Shown: positions 28,802 to 37,798 of the stretch, one piece after another
How positions within the stretch are numbered: position 1 is the first letter of the stretch
Layout of the letters: each line of letters starts with the position of its first letter
Assembly: GCA_963710615.1 (NCBI GenBank)
Contig: CAVQBF010000008.1
Span: 558,001-622,000 of the forward strand
DNA length: 64,000 nt
Reading direction: 5' to 3'
Source: GCA-2746605 sp963710615
Lineage (GTDB): Bacteria > Bacteroidota > Ignavibacteria > Ignavibacteriales > Melioribacteraceae
The notes under the pieces: generated by a model
Told to the model about the DNA's origin: nothing
Seen by the model: the letters and a program-made list of their open reading frames with translations, nothing else
Databases searched by the model: none
Position numbers and translations under genes: made by a program

Positions 28802-29734
28802 ATGGACTTATCAATAGTTATTCCCTTTTACAATGAAGAGGATTCAATTCAGCCTCTTTACAATGCTGTAACCGATGCAATGGCTAAATTATCTTACTCC
28901 TATGAATTAATTTTAGTTGATGATGGGAGCAAAGATGACACTCTAAATAATATGGTTGAAATTGCCAAAACGGACAACAGATTGAAAGTAGTTAAACTTA
29001 AAAAGAATTACGGACAAACAACCGGTCTGCATGCTGGTTTTCAAAATGCAATTGGTAAATATATAGTTACAATGGATGGTGATTTGCAGAATGATCCATC
29101 CGATATAGGCAGAATGATGGAAAAATTGGGTGAAGGGAATGATATTTGTTTAGGTTGGCGAGATCAGCGACAGGATGCAAAATTTTCACGTTTACTTCCT
29201 TCCAAAATTGCAAATTCATTAGTAAGAAATGTAACCGGGATTCCTGTAAAAGATAACGGCTGTGCGATTAGGTCCTACAAAGCAGAAACTATAAATAAAT
29301 TTCCTATGTATTCTGAGATGCATAGATTATTGCCTGTCATTAATGCATTAACCGGAGCTTCATTTACTCAAATTCCGGTTAAACACCATGCACGTAAGTT
29401 TGGTGAATCAAAGTATGGACTTTCAAGAATTTATAAAGTTATTTTGGACTTAGTCGCGTTAAAAACTGTTTTTTCATCATTTAATAAACCCCTTTTTGGT
29501 TTTGGATCGCTAACAATTATTTCTGGAATTCTATTTTTAATATCAGCTATTAGTACAGCATTAACATGGTTCTTAAGCCCGGGTTTTCCGCTTGTTGTTT
29601 TATTAGGATCAGCAGCATTGCTAGGTATTTTAACATTTACTTTAGCTTTTCTCGGAATTATTTGTCATCTAATATATAAAAGTGGTAATCTAAAAATTGA
29701 AAGAATGTATAAACTTAAAACAAGCCGAACATAG
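28802..29734 (+). CDS. GT2 polyprenyl-phosphate glycosyltransferase, GtrB/DPM1-like
   Basis: The 310-residue protein starts SIVIPFYNEEDSIQPLYNAV and contains LVDDGSKDDTLN and VTMDGDLQNDPSDI, the nucleotide- and metal-binding Asp motifs of family 2. LKKNYGQTTGLHAGFQNAIG is typical of ArnC/GtrB-type enzymes. Two C-terminal membrane helices (about 230-300) anchor it. It would load a sugar onto undecaprenyl phosphate at the inner membrane face. It is first in a close rightward run, with a related but altered copy next. The PMT-like protein further down is a plausible user of the lipid-linked sugar. Confidence 0.88.
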   Translation: MDLSIVIPFYNEEDSIQPLYNAVTDAMAKLSYSYELILVDDGSKDDTLNNMVEIAKTDNRLKVVKLKKNYGQTTGLHAGFQNAIGKYIVTMDGDLQNDPSDIGRMMEKLGEGNDICLGWRDQRQDAKFSRLLPSKIANSLVRNVTGIPVKDNGCAIRSYKAETINKFPMYSEMHRLLPVINALTGASFTQIPVKHHARKFGESKYGLSRIYKVILDLVALKTVFSSFNKPLFGFGSLTIISGILFLISAISTALTWFLSPGFPLVVLLGSAALLGILTFTLAFLGIICHLIYKSGNLKIERMYKLKTSRT

Positions 29735-29749
29735 ATATTTGGAGTAATA

Positions 29750-30736
29750 ATGGAAAATAAAATTGACTTATCAGCGATAATTGTATATTACGAAAAATAT
29801 GAATATGATGAAATTAAACCGTTGTTTAATGCCTATAAAGAGAATCTAGATAAGGTAAATTTATCTTATGAAGTCGTTTTTGTTATTGACGGAAACATGC
29901 CTGAAGTTCTAAGGGAAGTCCAAGAGATTGCTAATGAAAATAATAATTTAAAAATCATAAAGCTGGGTAGGTGGTTTGGCGATGCAACTTCTTTACAAGC
30001 AGGCTTTGATTCTTCGGAAGGCGAGCTTGTAATTACCCTTCCCTCTTTTCAGCAAGTTGAAGCTGAAGAAATTCCAAATATGTTTAAAAATTTACAAAAC
30101 TGCGACATGGTTGTTGGCTGGCGATATCCACGAATTGATAGTTTTTTGAATAACCTTCAATCAAAGGTTTTCAATAATATTATTAAAACATTTGTAGGCA
30201 CAAAATTTCATGATTTAAAATGTAATGTCAGACTTTTCAAGAGAGAAATTCTTGAAAATATTTATATGTATGGTGATCAAGATAGATTCCTGCCTTTGTG
30301 GGCTTGGAGATTAGGATATAAAGTTAAAGAGATTAAGGTAAAACAGTTCAAAGCAGATTACAGACAGAAACTTTATCCATTACAAAGTTATTTACAAAGA
30401 ACCTTGGAATTGATTTCCTTATTTTTCTTAATAAAGTTTACTAAAAAACCAATAAGGTTTTTTGGTTCCTCCGGCCTAATAATTTTTAGCCTTGGGGTCT
30501 TGCTTGGTTTAGTCCTATTTATTCAGCGGTTCTTTTTCGAAATTGCACTAGCAGATAGACCAATTGTCTTAGTAAGCTTACTACTGATAGTGTTTGGAAT
30601 TTTAGCATTTGCAATTGGATTAGTTGGTGAATTAATAATATTTACACATGCCAAGGATATAAAAGATTACGTTATTGAAGATGTTTATCAATTAGATGAA
30701 AAAAATTCCAACCATAAGGAAGTGATAAATCCTTAA
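29750..30736 (+). CDS. GT2-like membrane protein lacking the catalytic Asp motif
   Basis: The 328-residue protein is clearly homologous in plan to its upstream neighbour: N-terminal GT-A domain and two C-terminal membrane helices. Its motifs differ. VDDGSKDD is replaced by VIDGNMPEV, and TMDGDLQND becomes TLPSFQQVE, so the metal-binding DxD is gone. LGRWFGDATSLQAGFDSSEG preserves the neighbouring helix. It may be an inactive partner of the 28802 enzyme or have altered chemistry. The 15-base spacing supports joint expression. The homology call is firm; loss of activity is inference. Confidence 0.8.
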   Translation: MENKIDLSAIIVYYEKYEYDEIKPLFNAYKENLDKVNLSYEVVFVIDGNMPEVLREVQEIANENNNLKIIKLGRWFGDATSLQAGFDSSEGELVITLPSFQQVEAEEIPNMFKNLQNCDMVVGWRYPRIDSFLNNLQSKVFNNIIKTFVGTKFHDLKCNVRLFKREILENIYMYGDQDRFLPLWAWRLGYKVKEIKVKQFKADYRQKLYPLQSYLQRTLELISLFFLIKFTKKPIRFFGSSGLIIFSLGVLLGLVLFIQRFFFEIALADRPIVLVSLLLIVFGILAFAIGLVGELIIFTHAKDIKDYVIEDVYQLDEKNSNHKEVINP

Positions 30737-30743
30737 TAATAGT

Positions 30744-32711
30744 ATGAAAAAAGTAATAGAAGATTTTTCACAAAATAGAAATTATTATATAATAATAATA
30801 ATTTCTGTCTTTTTAGGTGCATTCGTACGTTTTAAAGGATTAGGGAAATGGCCTTTAGCACTTGATGAATATTATATAGTTAAATCAGCAGAGAACATAT
30901 TAAAATATGGTTTACCTGAATTTTCTGAGGGTGGATATTATGACAGGGGAATTTTATTACAATATTTTATTTCTCTTCTACTTTCTCTGAGCATTAAAGC
31001 TGAATTAGCCGGAAGAATTTTGCCAGTATTTGCAAATCTTATTACCATACCAGCAGTATATCTTATTGCAAAACGACTTGGGAACCAACTGATAGCAACT
31101 ATTGCTGTTTTTGTGTTCTGTTTTTCAATTTGGGAAATTGAATTAGCTCGGTTTGCAAGAATGTATACACCATTTCAGGCAATTTTTATATGGTATATTT
31201 ACTTTGTAATTAAAATAGGACAAAATAATCTTAGGGATTTTAAGTGGTTAATTTTGTTATCCGGATTAAGCGTTTTTGTATATGAAGGCAGTATTTTTTT
31301 GGCCGTATTTAATTTTATTCCTTTAATTATTCATCGGCTATATAAAATAAAATATATACTTCCTAGTATTTTAATGTTTTTCACTTCATTCACTTTGAAT
31401 TTTATCAATTTTAGATTTTTGAATGTAGAATCTCCCTTCCCAGCAGAATATGAATCCTTAGTTGTAGATAATGCTTTGAAATTACCTATTAAGATTCCAA
31501 AAATCTTGGCAGTTTTTGCTGTTGATTCGCCTCTCCATATAATAATAACGCTAACAATCATCCTTATATCTTTCACGCTATTGTGGAAAATAATTAGAGA
31601 AATTAAAGACAATAAGATTTTTTCTGTCCTAGCATTACTTCTATTTGGCACATTAACAGTACTAAATCAATTTTTATTTGCTCTTCTATTGCTTATACTA
31701 TTTAACTTTTGGAATTTATTATCACCAAGTCTATTTAGCAAAAGAAATACTATTTTCTTACTAATAATATTTTTGATGAATTTGATGTTTTGGTTTGGCT
31801 TCGGAATATTTACTAAGGATTGGTTTATTTTATTTAATGATTTTTCTTCTTATAATTTTTGGGGCATTGCGAAAAAAATAGTCGTTGCTTTTGTAAATTA
31901 TCCTGATAATTATTACACAGTTCTAAATTATTTTAGGACTTTGCCTATTTTAAGTTTATTTTCTGCAGTCAGTATTATTTATATCATTTCCCTCTCCTTC
32001 ATTAAGAGAAACATTAATCAAAAAATATTGTACTTAACTGGAATATTAATATTCTTCGCCTTGCTTGCTACAATTCTTAATCTGCCTTACCAAGAAACGC
32101 GCTATACTTTTTTTCTGGTTCCTATCTTGATGATCTTAACAATCTATGCAAATTATCATTTTATTTTCAGTCTTAGAGTAAGTCAACAAACCAAAACACT
32201 TTTGACAATTTTTCTTATTCTAATAATTTTTATTTTTTCTAAAGATTTTAATTTTTATCATCTTGTAAATATTGATAAAGCTGAAATTAATTATAGAATG
32301 AATTATGATAATAAATACAAAGTTCATTTATATAGAAGGTGGGATGTGAAAACCCCAACAGATTATGTTAAAGAACACCTGAAAGAAAACGATTTAATTA
32401 TGATCAATGAAAATAGTCATGAATATTACTTACCTAAAGTTGATTATTTCAATTTTGACATTAGTCATCGAATGTTTGTTAATTTTTCAGTGGATGGGGG
32501 CAAAAAGGAAAGATGGTCAGATGCAAGATTAATTTATAATAACGATGATTTAATTAATTTTATAGATAACCGAAAATCAACAATTTGGTTTACTGTTTAT
32601 CCCGAAAATTGGCTGCTAAATATAGATTTTTATAATAAGTATAAAGACTATTTTGTATTTGAGGGAATTGATAAAATGATCAAAGTATACAAATTTCCTA
32701 AAAAAGACTAA
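30744..32711 (+). CDS. PMT/ArnT-like integral membrane glycosyltransferase (GT39/GT83 type)
   Basis: The 655-residue protein has about 12 predicted membrane helices. The N-terminal extracytoplasmic loop contains PLALDEYYIVKSAENILKYG, where the Asp-Glu pair matches the catalytic acidic motif of GT-C enzymes. ELARFARMYTPFQAIFIWY is the usual second conserved segment. A soluble C-terminal tail (from ~530) lies in the periplasm. Such enzymes move a sugar from a polyprenyl phosphate donor to an acceptor outside the inner membrane. The two preceding GT2-like genes, 7-16 bases apart, could make that donor. The acceptor is unknown. Confidence 0.8.
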   Translation: MKKVIEDFSQNRNYYIIIIISVFLGAFVRFKGLGKWPLALDEYYIVKSAENILKYGLPEFSEGGYYDRGILLQYFISLLLSLSIKAELAGRILPVFANLITIPAVYLIAKRLGNQLIATIAVFVFCFSIWEIELARFARMYTPFQAIFIWYIYFVIKIGQNNLRDFKWLILLSGLSVFVYEGSIFLAVFNFIPLIIHRLYKIKYILPSILMFFTSFTLNFINFRFLNVESPFPAEYESLVVDNALKLPIKIPKILAVFAVDSPLHIIITLTIILISFTLLWKIIREIKDNKIFSVLALLLFGTLTVLNQFLFALLLLILFNFWNLLSPSLFSKRNTIFLLIIFLMNLMFWFGFGIFTKDWFILFNDFSSYNFWGIAKKIVVAFVNYPDNYYTVLNYFRTLPILSLFSAVSIIYIISLSFIKRNINQKILYLTGILIFFALLATILNLPYQETRYTFFLVPILMILTIYANYHFIFSLRVSQQTKTLLTIFLILIIFIFSKDFNFYHLVNIDKAEINYRMNYDNKYKVHLYRRWDVKTPTDYVKEHLKENDLIMINENSHEYYLPKVDYFNFDISHRMFVNFSVDGGKKERWSDARLIYNNDDLINFIDNRKSTIWFTVYPENWLLNIDFYNKYKDYFVFEGIDKMIKVYKFPKKD

Positions 32712-32718
32712 ATTATAA

Positions 32719-33723
32719 ATGAAACCTCAAATATCAGTTGTAATTCCTTTCTATAACACAATTGAATATATTCAAGAAGCAGTTGATTCAATTATTCAAC
32801 AAATAAATTATGTTCTTGAAATTATCTTAATAGATGATGGCTCCAATGATGGCTCCAGTGAACTAGTAGAAAAATTGTATTTAAAAAACATTAAAATTAA
32901 AATAATTCATAAACAAAATGAAGGTCAAGGTGTTGCAAGAAATATAGGCGTAGAAGTAGCTAAAGGTAATTTTATTTATTTCTTTGATTCTGATGATATT
33001 GTGTTACCAAATTTATTTAGTGAATTTATACAAAAGCTTCAAAATAATCCAAGCCTTGAGCTTTTTTGTTTTTCTGGAGAATCGTTTTTAGATCCCAAAA
33101 CAAGTATTGAAGATGTATCAAAATCTTATCTTTCGGAAAAGTTATATAAAAGAAAAATTAGTTCTTGTTTCAACTCAGGTGAAGATGCGTTTAATTCATT
33201 AATAGAAAACAATTCATTCTTCGCAGGTCCTCCATTTTATATTATAAAAAAATCAGTCTTAATAATAAATGATCTCAGGTTTTTGAAAATCAAATTTGAA
33301 GATGAGGAGTTTACGCATAAACTTTTCATTCACGCTGGACTGACAATAGTTTCAGAGAAAGTTTATTTTAGAAGACGTGTAAGATCTGGTTCAACAATGC
33401 AAATTAAGAGAACCTTCAATGATTTATTGGGTTATATTAAGACCATAGAAACACTTGCGGAAATAAAAAAAAATAAAAATCTAAAGGATAGAACAAAACA
33501 TATTATTGAACAGCGTATTAAAACTTTTATACGTTTAGTAATTGATATAAAGGTAGCTCACAGTATAAAGTTAACTTCAAAAGAGAAAAAAGAATTTCGT
33601 AGTAAACTTTCACCATATCTTAAGAATAATTCAACATTATTATTTCATTATTATTTTTATCCAATCGAATATAATCTAAGGATGTTAAAAAAGGATTTTT
33701 GGGATAATAGAATAAATGTCTAA
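32719..33723 (+). CDS. Glycosyltransferase family 2
   Basis: The 334-residue protein begins ISVVIPFYNTIEYIQEAVDS. It carries LIDDGSNDGSSELVEKLY and YFFDSDDIVLPNLF, with an intact DxD motif (D-S-D-D), so it is a normal inverting GT-A enzyme. QNEGQGVARNIGVEVAKGNF is also diagnostic. No membrane helices are seen, placing it at the cytoplasmic face. It overlaps the flippase gene by 8 bases, which supports translational coupling. The sugar is unknown. Confidence 0.88.
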   Translation: MKPQISVVIPFYNTIEYIQEAVDSIIQQINYVLEIILIDDGSNDGSSELVEKLYLKNIKIKIIHKQNEGQGVARNIGVEVAKGNFIYFFDSDDIVLPNLFSEFIQKLQNNPSLELFCFSGESFLDPKTSIEDVSKSYLSEKLYKRKISSCFNSGEDAFNSLIENNSFFAGPPFYIIKKSVLIINDLRFLKIKFEDEEFTHKLFIHAGLTIVSEKVYFRRRVRSGSTMQIKRTFNDLLGYIKTIETLAEIKKNKNLKDRTKHIIEQRIKTFIRLVIDIKVAHSIKLTSKEKKEFRSKLSPYLKNNSTLLFHYYFYPIEYNLRMLKKDFWDNRINV

Positions 33724-35197
33724 TTTAAGAAAGAATATCGGAAGTGGGATATTCTACACTGCGCTATCCAAATACAGCAATGTTTTTATAAGCATTTTTA
33801 TTGGCGCAATACTAGCAAGACTTCTAACTCCAGAGGAATTTGGTGTTGTAGCTATTGTTACTGTTTTTATTTCCTTTTTTAATCTACTTAGCAACATTGG
33901 ATTAGGACCCGCAGTAGTACAATTTAAGGAACTTACAAATAAAGATATAGAATCAATTTTTTCCTTTTCTCTAATATTTGGAGTAGTCCTATCAATAATT
34001 TTTTACTTTTCCGCACCAATAATTGCTAGCTTTTATGATAATAGTGAGCTAATTGATTTGTCAAGATTAATGGCCTTAGCAATTCTATTTCAAGCTTTAA
34101 GAATAGTGCCAAACGCACTTTTATTAAAAAAATTAAAATTTAAAGAAATTGGATTAATAACATTTATTGTTCGGTTTATTAGTGGTTCGATTGCTATCTT
34201 ACTGGCATACTTAGGTTTTAGTTCTTACGCTTTAGTGCTTGAAAGTATTTTCTCTGGACTTCTGATATTTGGTATTTATTATTACTTAGCGCCAATTAAA
34301 ATTACCTTTAAATTAGATATTAGCGTACTTAGAAAAATTGCAAAATATTCTGCTTTTCAATTCTTTTTTAATTTTATAAACTACTTTTCACGTAATGCTG
34401 ACAATCTTTTAATTGGTAAATATTTCAATGCTTCTGCTCTTGGCTTTTATGATAAAGCTTACAAATTAATGATGATGCCGGTTCAAAATCTCACTCACGT
34501 AATAACACCGGTACTGCATCCGGTACTTTCGAACTACCAAAACAATAAAGATATTATTTACAGAACCTACTATAAGGTAGTTAAAATTTTAGCAAGTGTG
34601 GGATTACCATTGTCTGTATTTCTTTATTTCAGTGCTTCTGAAATAATAACAATTATTTATGGTCCGCAATGGTATGAAAGTATACCCGTTTTTCAGTTAT
34701 TAGCTCTAACGGTTAGTGTACAAATAATTCTATCAAGTACTGGTTCCATTTTCCAAGCAACAAACAGAACTGATCTATTGTTTTATGCAGGCTTTATAGG
34801 AGCAGTACTTATGTTATCAGGCATAGGATACGGAATTTTTATTGGTGAAAGTTTAGTCTCTGTAGGCTACGGACTGATTATAGCATTTTTTATAAACTTA
34901 TTTCAAGCTTTATTTTTGCTTATAAACAAATCGCTTGGAAAATCAATTTTAAAATTTTTACCCGTTTTTATTTATCCTTTTGTAAGTAGTATTATTTTAA
35001 CTGTAATTTTATTCTTTACTCAGACTCTTGCTAGTGAAAATAAATTTATCTCGCTAATAATTAAATCAGTAATTGCTTTTTTTGTTTTCATAATTGTAAC
35101 TGCGCTTTCAAAGGAAAATAGAGAATTATTCGACCAATATTTTTGGGAAAAAGTAAAAAACCGCAAAAAGAATAAACTTAAAAGTAATAATACATAA
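33716..35197 (+). CDS. Wzx-type polysaccharide flippase (MOP superfamily)
   Basis: The 493-residue protein has about 14 hydrophobic helices. It starts KNIGSGIFYTALSKYSNVFI and contains LTPEEFGVVAIVTVF, the early signature of the polysaccharide transporter (PF01943/PF13440-like) family. LGFYDKAYKLMMMPVQNLTH and QLLALTVSVQIILSSTGSIF support a WzxC-like subgroup. It should flip the undecaprenyl-linked repeat unit to the periplasm, for use by a Wzy polymerase. The candidate polymerase in the window is the broken ligase-like gene at 5011-6361. It starts inside the end of the GT2 gene. Confidence 0.88.
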   Translation: MSNLRKNIGSGIFYTALSKYSNVFISIFIGAILARLLTPEEFGVVAIVTVFISFFNLLSNIGLGPAVVQFKELTNKDIESIFSFSLIFGVVLSIIFYFSAPIIASFYDNSELIDLSRLMALAILFQALRIVPNALLLKKLKFKEIGLITFIVRFISGSIAILLAYLGFSSYALVLESIFSGLLIFGIYYYLAPIKITFKLDISVLRKIAKYSAFQFFFNFINYFSRNADNLLIGKYFNASALGFYDKAYKLMMMPVQNLTHVITPVLHPVLSNYQNNKDIIYRTYYKVVKILASVGLPLSVFLYFSASEIITIIYGPQWYESIPVFQLLALTVSVQIILSSTGSIFQATNRTDLLFYAGFIGAVLMLSGIGYGIFIGESLVSVGYGLIIAFFINLFQALFLLINKSLGKSILKFLPVFIYPFVSSIILTVILFFTQTLASENKFISLIIKSVIAFFVFIIVTALSKENRELFDQYFWEKVKNRKKNKLKSNNT

Positions 35198-35268
35198 TTA
35201 AGTTTTCCTTCAGTTAAACGGAAGAATACAATATATTAACATTATTAAATTCACAATTTTAAGTTTTT

Positions 35269-37086
35269 ATGTATATTCTTGGTATTTCCGCCTTTTATCA
35301 CGATTCAGCTGCTTGCTTACTTAAAGAAGGTGAGATAATTGCTGCTGCTCAAGAAGAAAGATTCACAAGAATTAAGCATGATCAAGATTTCCCTACTAAT
35401 GCAATAAAATATTGTCTGAAAGAAGCCGATATTAAAATTGATGATATAGAGTTAATTTCTTTTTACGATAAACCTTTATTGAAGTTTAATAGAATTTTAG
35501 AAACTTACTTAGCTTATCCAGGAAGAGGCTTAAATTCATTTATTATGTCTGTTCCACTCTGGCTCAAGCAGAAATTATGGATACCCGATCTAATAAAAAA
35601 AGAACTGCATTATGATGGGAAAATTTTATTCCCTGAACATCACGAATCTCATGCTGCATCCGCATTCTTTCCATCCCCGTTTGACAGAGCTGCTTTTTTA
35701 ACTGTTGATGGTGTTGGTGAATGGGCTACATCATCATTTGGCATTGGAATAGATAATAAGGTTACTATTCAATCTGAATTACATTTTCCCCATTCATTAG
35801 GTTTGCTGTATTCAGCGTTCACTTATTTTACCGGGTTCAAAGTCAATTCCGGTGAATATAAAGTAATGGGACTTGCACCATATGGTGAGCCTAAATATGT
35901 TCAAACAATTTATGATCACTTAATTGATTTGAGAGAAGATGGTTCTTTTTCAATGAATATGGATTATTTTGAATATCCAACCGGATTGAAAATGACCAAT
36001 TCAAAATTTGCTGAACTTTTTGATGGTCCTGCAAGAAAACCGGAATCAAATTTAACACAAAGAGAAATGGATTTAGCACGTTCTGTGCAAGAAGTTACAG
36101 AAGAAATAATACTAAGAATGGCAAAAAATGTTAAAAAAGAAACCGGAGAAAAATACCTTTGCCTTGCTGGTGGTGTAGCGCTTAACTGTGTGGCAAATGG
36201 AAAATTATTACGTGAAAATATTTTTGATGATATTTGGATTCAGCCTGCGGCCGGAGATGCCGGAGGGGCATTGGGCTCAGCATATATTGCGTATCATCAT
36301 TATAAAAACAAACCGATCACAAAGCATGCCGGTCAAAATAAAATTAAAGGATCATATCTTGGGCCATCATATTCCGATTCAGAAATAGAACGGTTTTTAC
36401 ATGACCATAATCTGCCACATAAGAAACATACGGAAGAAAACTTACTCGATCTTGTTAGCGATTTATTAATGGAAGAAAATGTTATTGGATGGTTTCAAGG
36501 GAAAATGGAATTTGGACCTAGAGCACTTGGGAACCGTTCTATTATTGGTGACGCTAGATCTTCATCAATGCAAAAGAAAATGAATTTAAAGATTAAATAC
36601 CGTGAAAGTTTTCGTCCATTTGCTCCATCAGTACTTGAAGAAGAGATCAGCAACTGGTTTGAGATGGATAGAGAAAGTCCATATATGCTTCTTGTTGCAG
36701 ATGTGAAGAAAGAAAAACAAAAGTCAATGAGCAAAGAAGATCAAAACTTATTTGGGATCGATAAACTAAATTTAATCCGTTCTGAAATTCCAGCAGTTAC
36801 TCATATTGATTATTCTGCAAGAATTCAATCTGTTAACAAAGTTGATAATCCCAAATATCATGCACTTATTAAAAAATTCTTTGATAAAACCGGCTGCCCA
36901 GTTATTGTTAATACTTCATTTAATGTCCGAGGTGAACCCATAGTGGAATCGCCTCTTGATGCATACAAGTGTTTTATGAGAACTGAGATGGACTTTTTAG
37001 TTTTGAGTAATTTTGTGTTAGATAAAAATGAACAGCCAAAATTTAACGACAGCATTAATTGGAGAGAAAAATATGAGCTGGATTAA
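35269..37086 (+). CDS. NodU/CmcH-family carbamoyltransferase
   Basis: The 605-residue protein has the two family halves. The N-terminal part starts YILGISAFYHDSAACLLKEG and carries EHHESHAASAFFPSPFDRAA, the His-rich ATP/carbamoyl site. LCLAGGVALNCVANGKLL and IQPAAGDAGGALGSAYIA are also diagnostic. The C-terminal part has MEFGPRALGNRSIIGDARSS and FNVRGEPIVESPLDAYKCF. It would use carbamoyl phosphate and ATP to O-carbamoylate a sugar hydroxyl in the cytoplasm. Its end overlaps the SxtJ gene, a common pairing. It sits in the polysaccharide assembly run, so a carbamoylated sugar is likely. Confidence 0.92.
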   Translation: MYILGISAFYHDSAACLLKEGEIIAAAQEERFTRIKHDQDFPTNAIKYCLKEADIKIDDIELISFYDKPLLKFNRILETYLAYPGRGLNSFIMSVPLWLKQKLWIPDLIKKELHYDGKILFPEHHESHAASAFFPSPFDRAAFLTVDGVGEWATSSFGIGIDNKVTIQSELHFPHSLGLLYSAFTYFTGFKVNSGEYKVMGLAPYGEPKYVQTIYDHLIDLREDGSFSMNMDYFEYPTGLKMTNSKFAELFDGPARKPESNLTQREMDLARSVQEVTEEIILRMAKNVKKETGEKYLCLAGGVALNCVANGKLLRENIFDDIWIQPAAGDAGGALGSAYIAYHHYKNKPITKHAGQNKIKGSYLGPSYSDSEIERFLHDHNLPHKKHTEENLLDLVSDLLMEENVIGWFQGKMEFGPRALGNRSIIGDARSSSMQKKMNLKIKYRESFRPFAPSVLEEEISNWFEMDRESPYMLLVADVKKEKQKSMSKEDQNLFGIDKLNLIRSEIPAVTHIDYSARIQSVNKVDNPKYHALIKKFFDKTGCPVIVNTSFNVRGEPIVESPLDAYKCFMRTEMDFLVLSNFVLDKNEQPKFNDSINWREKYELD

Positions 37087-37501
37087 TGATGTTAATTATG
37101 AACTACGTAAATTGGAATATTCTAAAAAGAATTTGCGCAAATTTGGAATTACTATCGGTTTAGTTCTTTTACTATTTGCGGTATGGCTTTTTTTTATTGG
37201 TAATTTATTTATTATTCCTTTAGTATCAGCATCAATTGGTTTGCTATTATTTAGTTTGGGCCTTTTTTCACCTTTTACTCTAAGAAAAATATTTCATTAT
37301 TGGATGAAAGTAGCTTTTATTTTAGGATGGTTTGTTTCAAGATTTCTGTTAACAATTTTGTTTTTCTTCGTTTTAGCGCCGATAGCTTTTATTGCAAAAT
37401 TGTTTAAGAAAGAATTTCTAAATTTAAGTTACAAAAGAGATCAGAAATCATATTGGATTAAAAAAAACGCCTCTAAAATAAATTATGAGAAAATGTATTG
37501 A
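37073..37501 (+). CDS. SxtJ-family small membrane protein
   Basis: The chosen ATG at 37073 overlaps the carbamoyltransferase end by 14 bases and gives about 142 residues. An upstream in-frame ATG at 37028 lies deep in that gene. Three hydrophobic segments are visible (GITIGLVLLLFAVWLFFI, then ~45-65 and ~75-105), followed by a basic C-terminal tail. Length, topology and position directly after a NodU-type gene match the SxtJ family, whose function is unknown. No DUF5989 partner, often found next, was seen. The context suggests a helper for carbamoylation or membrane localisation. Confidence 0.7.
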   Translation: MSWINDVNYELRKLEYSKKNLRKFGITIGLVLLLFAVWLFFIGNLFIIPLVSASIGLLLFSLGLFSPFTLRKIFHYWMKVAFILGWFVSRFLLTILFFFVLAPIAFIAKLFKKEFLNLSYKRDQKSYWIKKNASKINYEKMY

Positions 37502-37798
37502 ATCATAATTGTCTGATCCCAATAAATTTTAATTAGTCAATCTAATTATTTTCTGATTCCATATGTTTTAAAATGAGTCATAATTTTAATTTGAGAATAA
37601 AATATTTTTACCCCTAATAATAATGGCAAATAATTTGATGACGGTCACAGATCTAATTGATACATATCAAAAAAGAATAAATATTTTGGGCATAAATTTT
37701 GCTCTGATATAATAATTGTAAAATTGTACGATAATATTATCATTTATAAAAATCTAATAAATTCATATATTTGTTAATTAAACCTAATATTTCTTAAA

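Noticed and set aside
36495..37055. Reverse-strand open frames inside the carbamoyltransferase gene
   Set aside because: They lie opposite highly conserved codons and show no protein family character.
37720..37745. GATAATATTATC palindrome before the initiating transferase as an operator
   Set aside because: A pure A/T-rich 12-base palindrome is expected by chance in DNA of this composition, so it is not listed as a separate feature.
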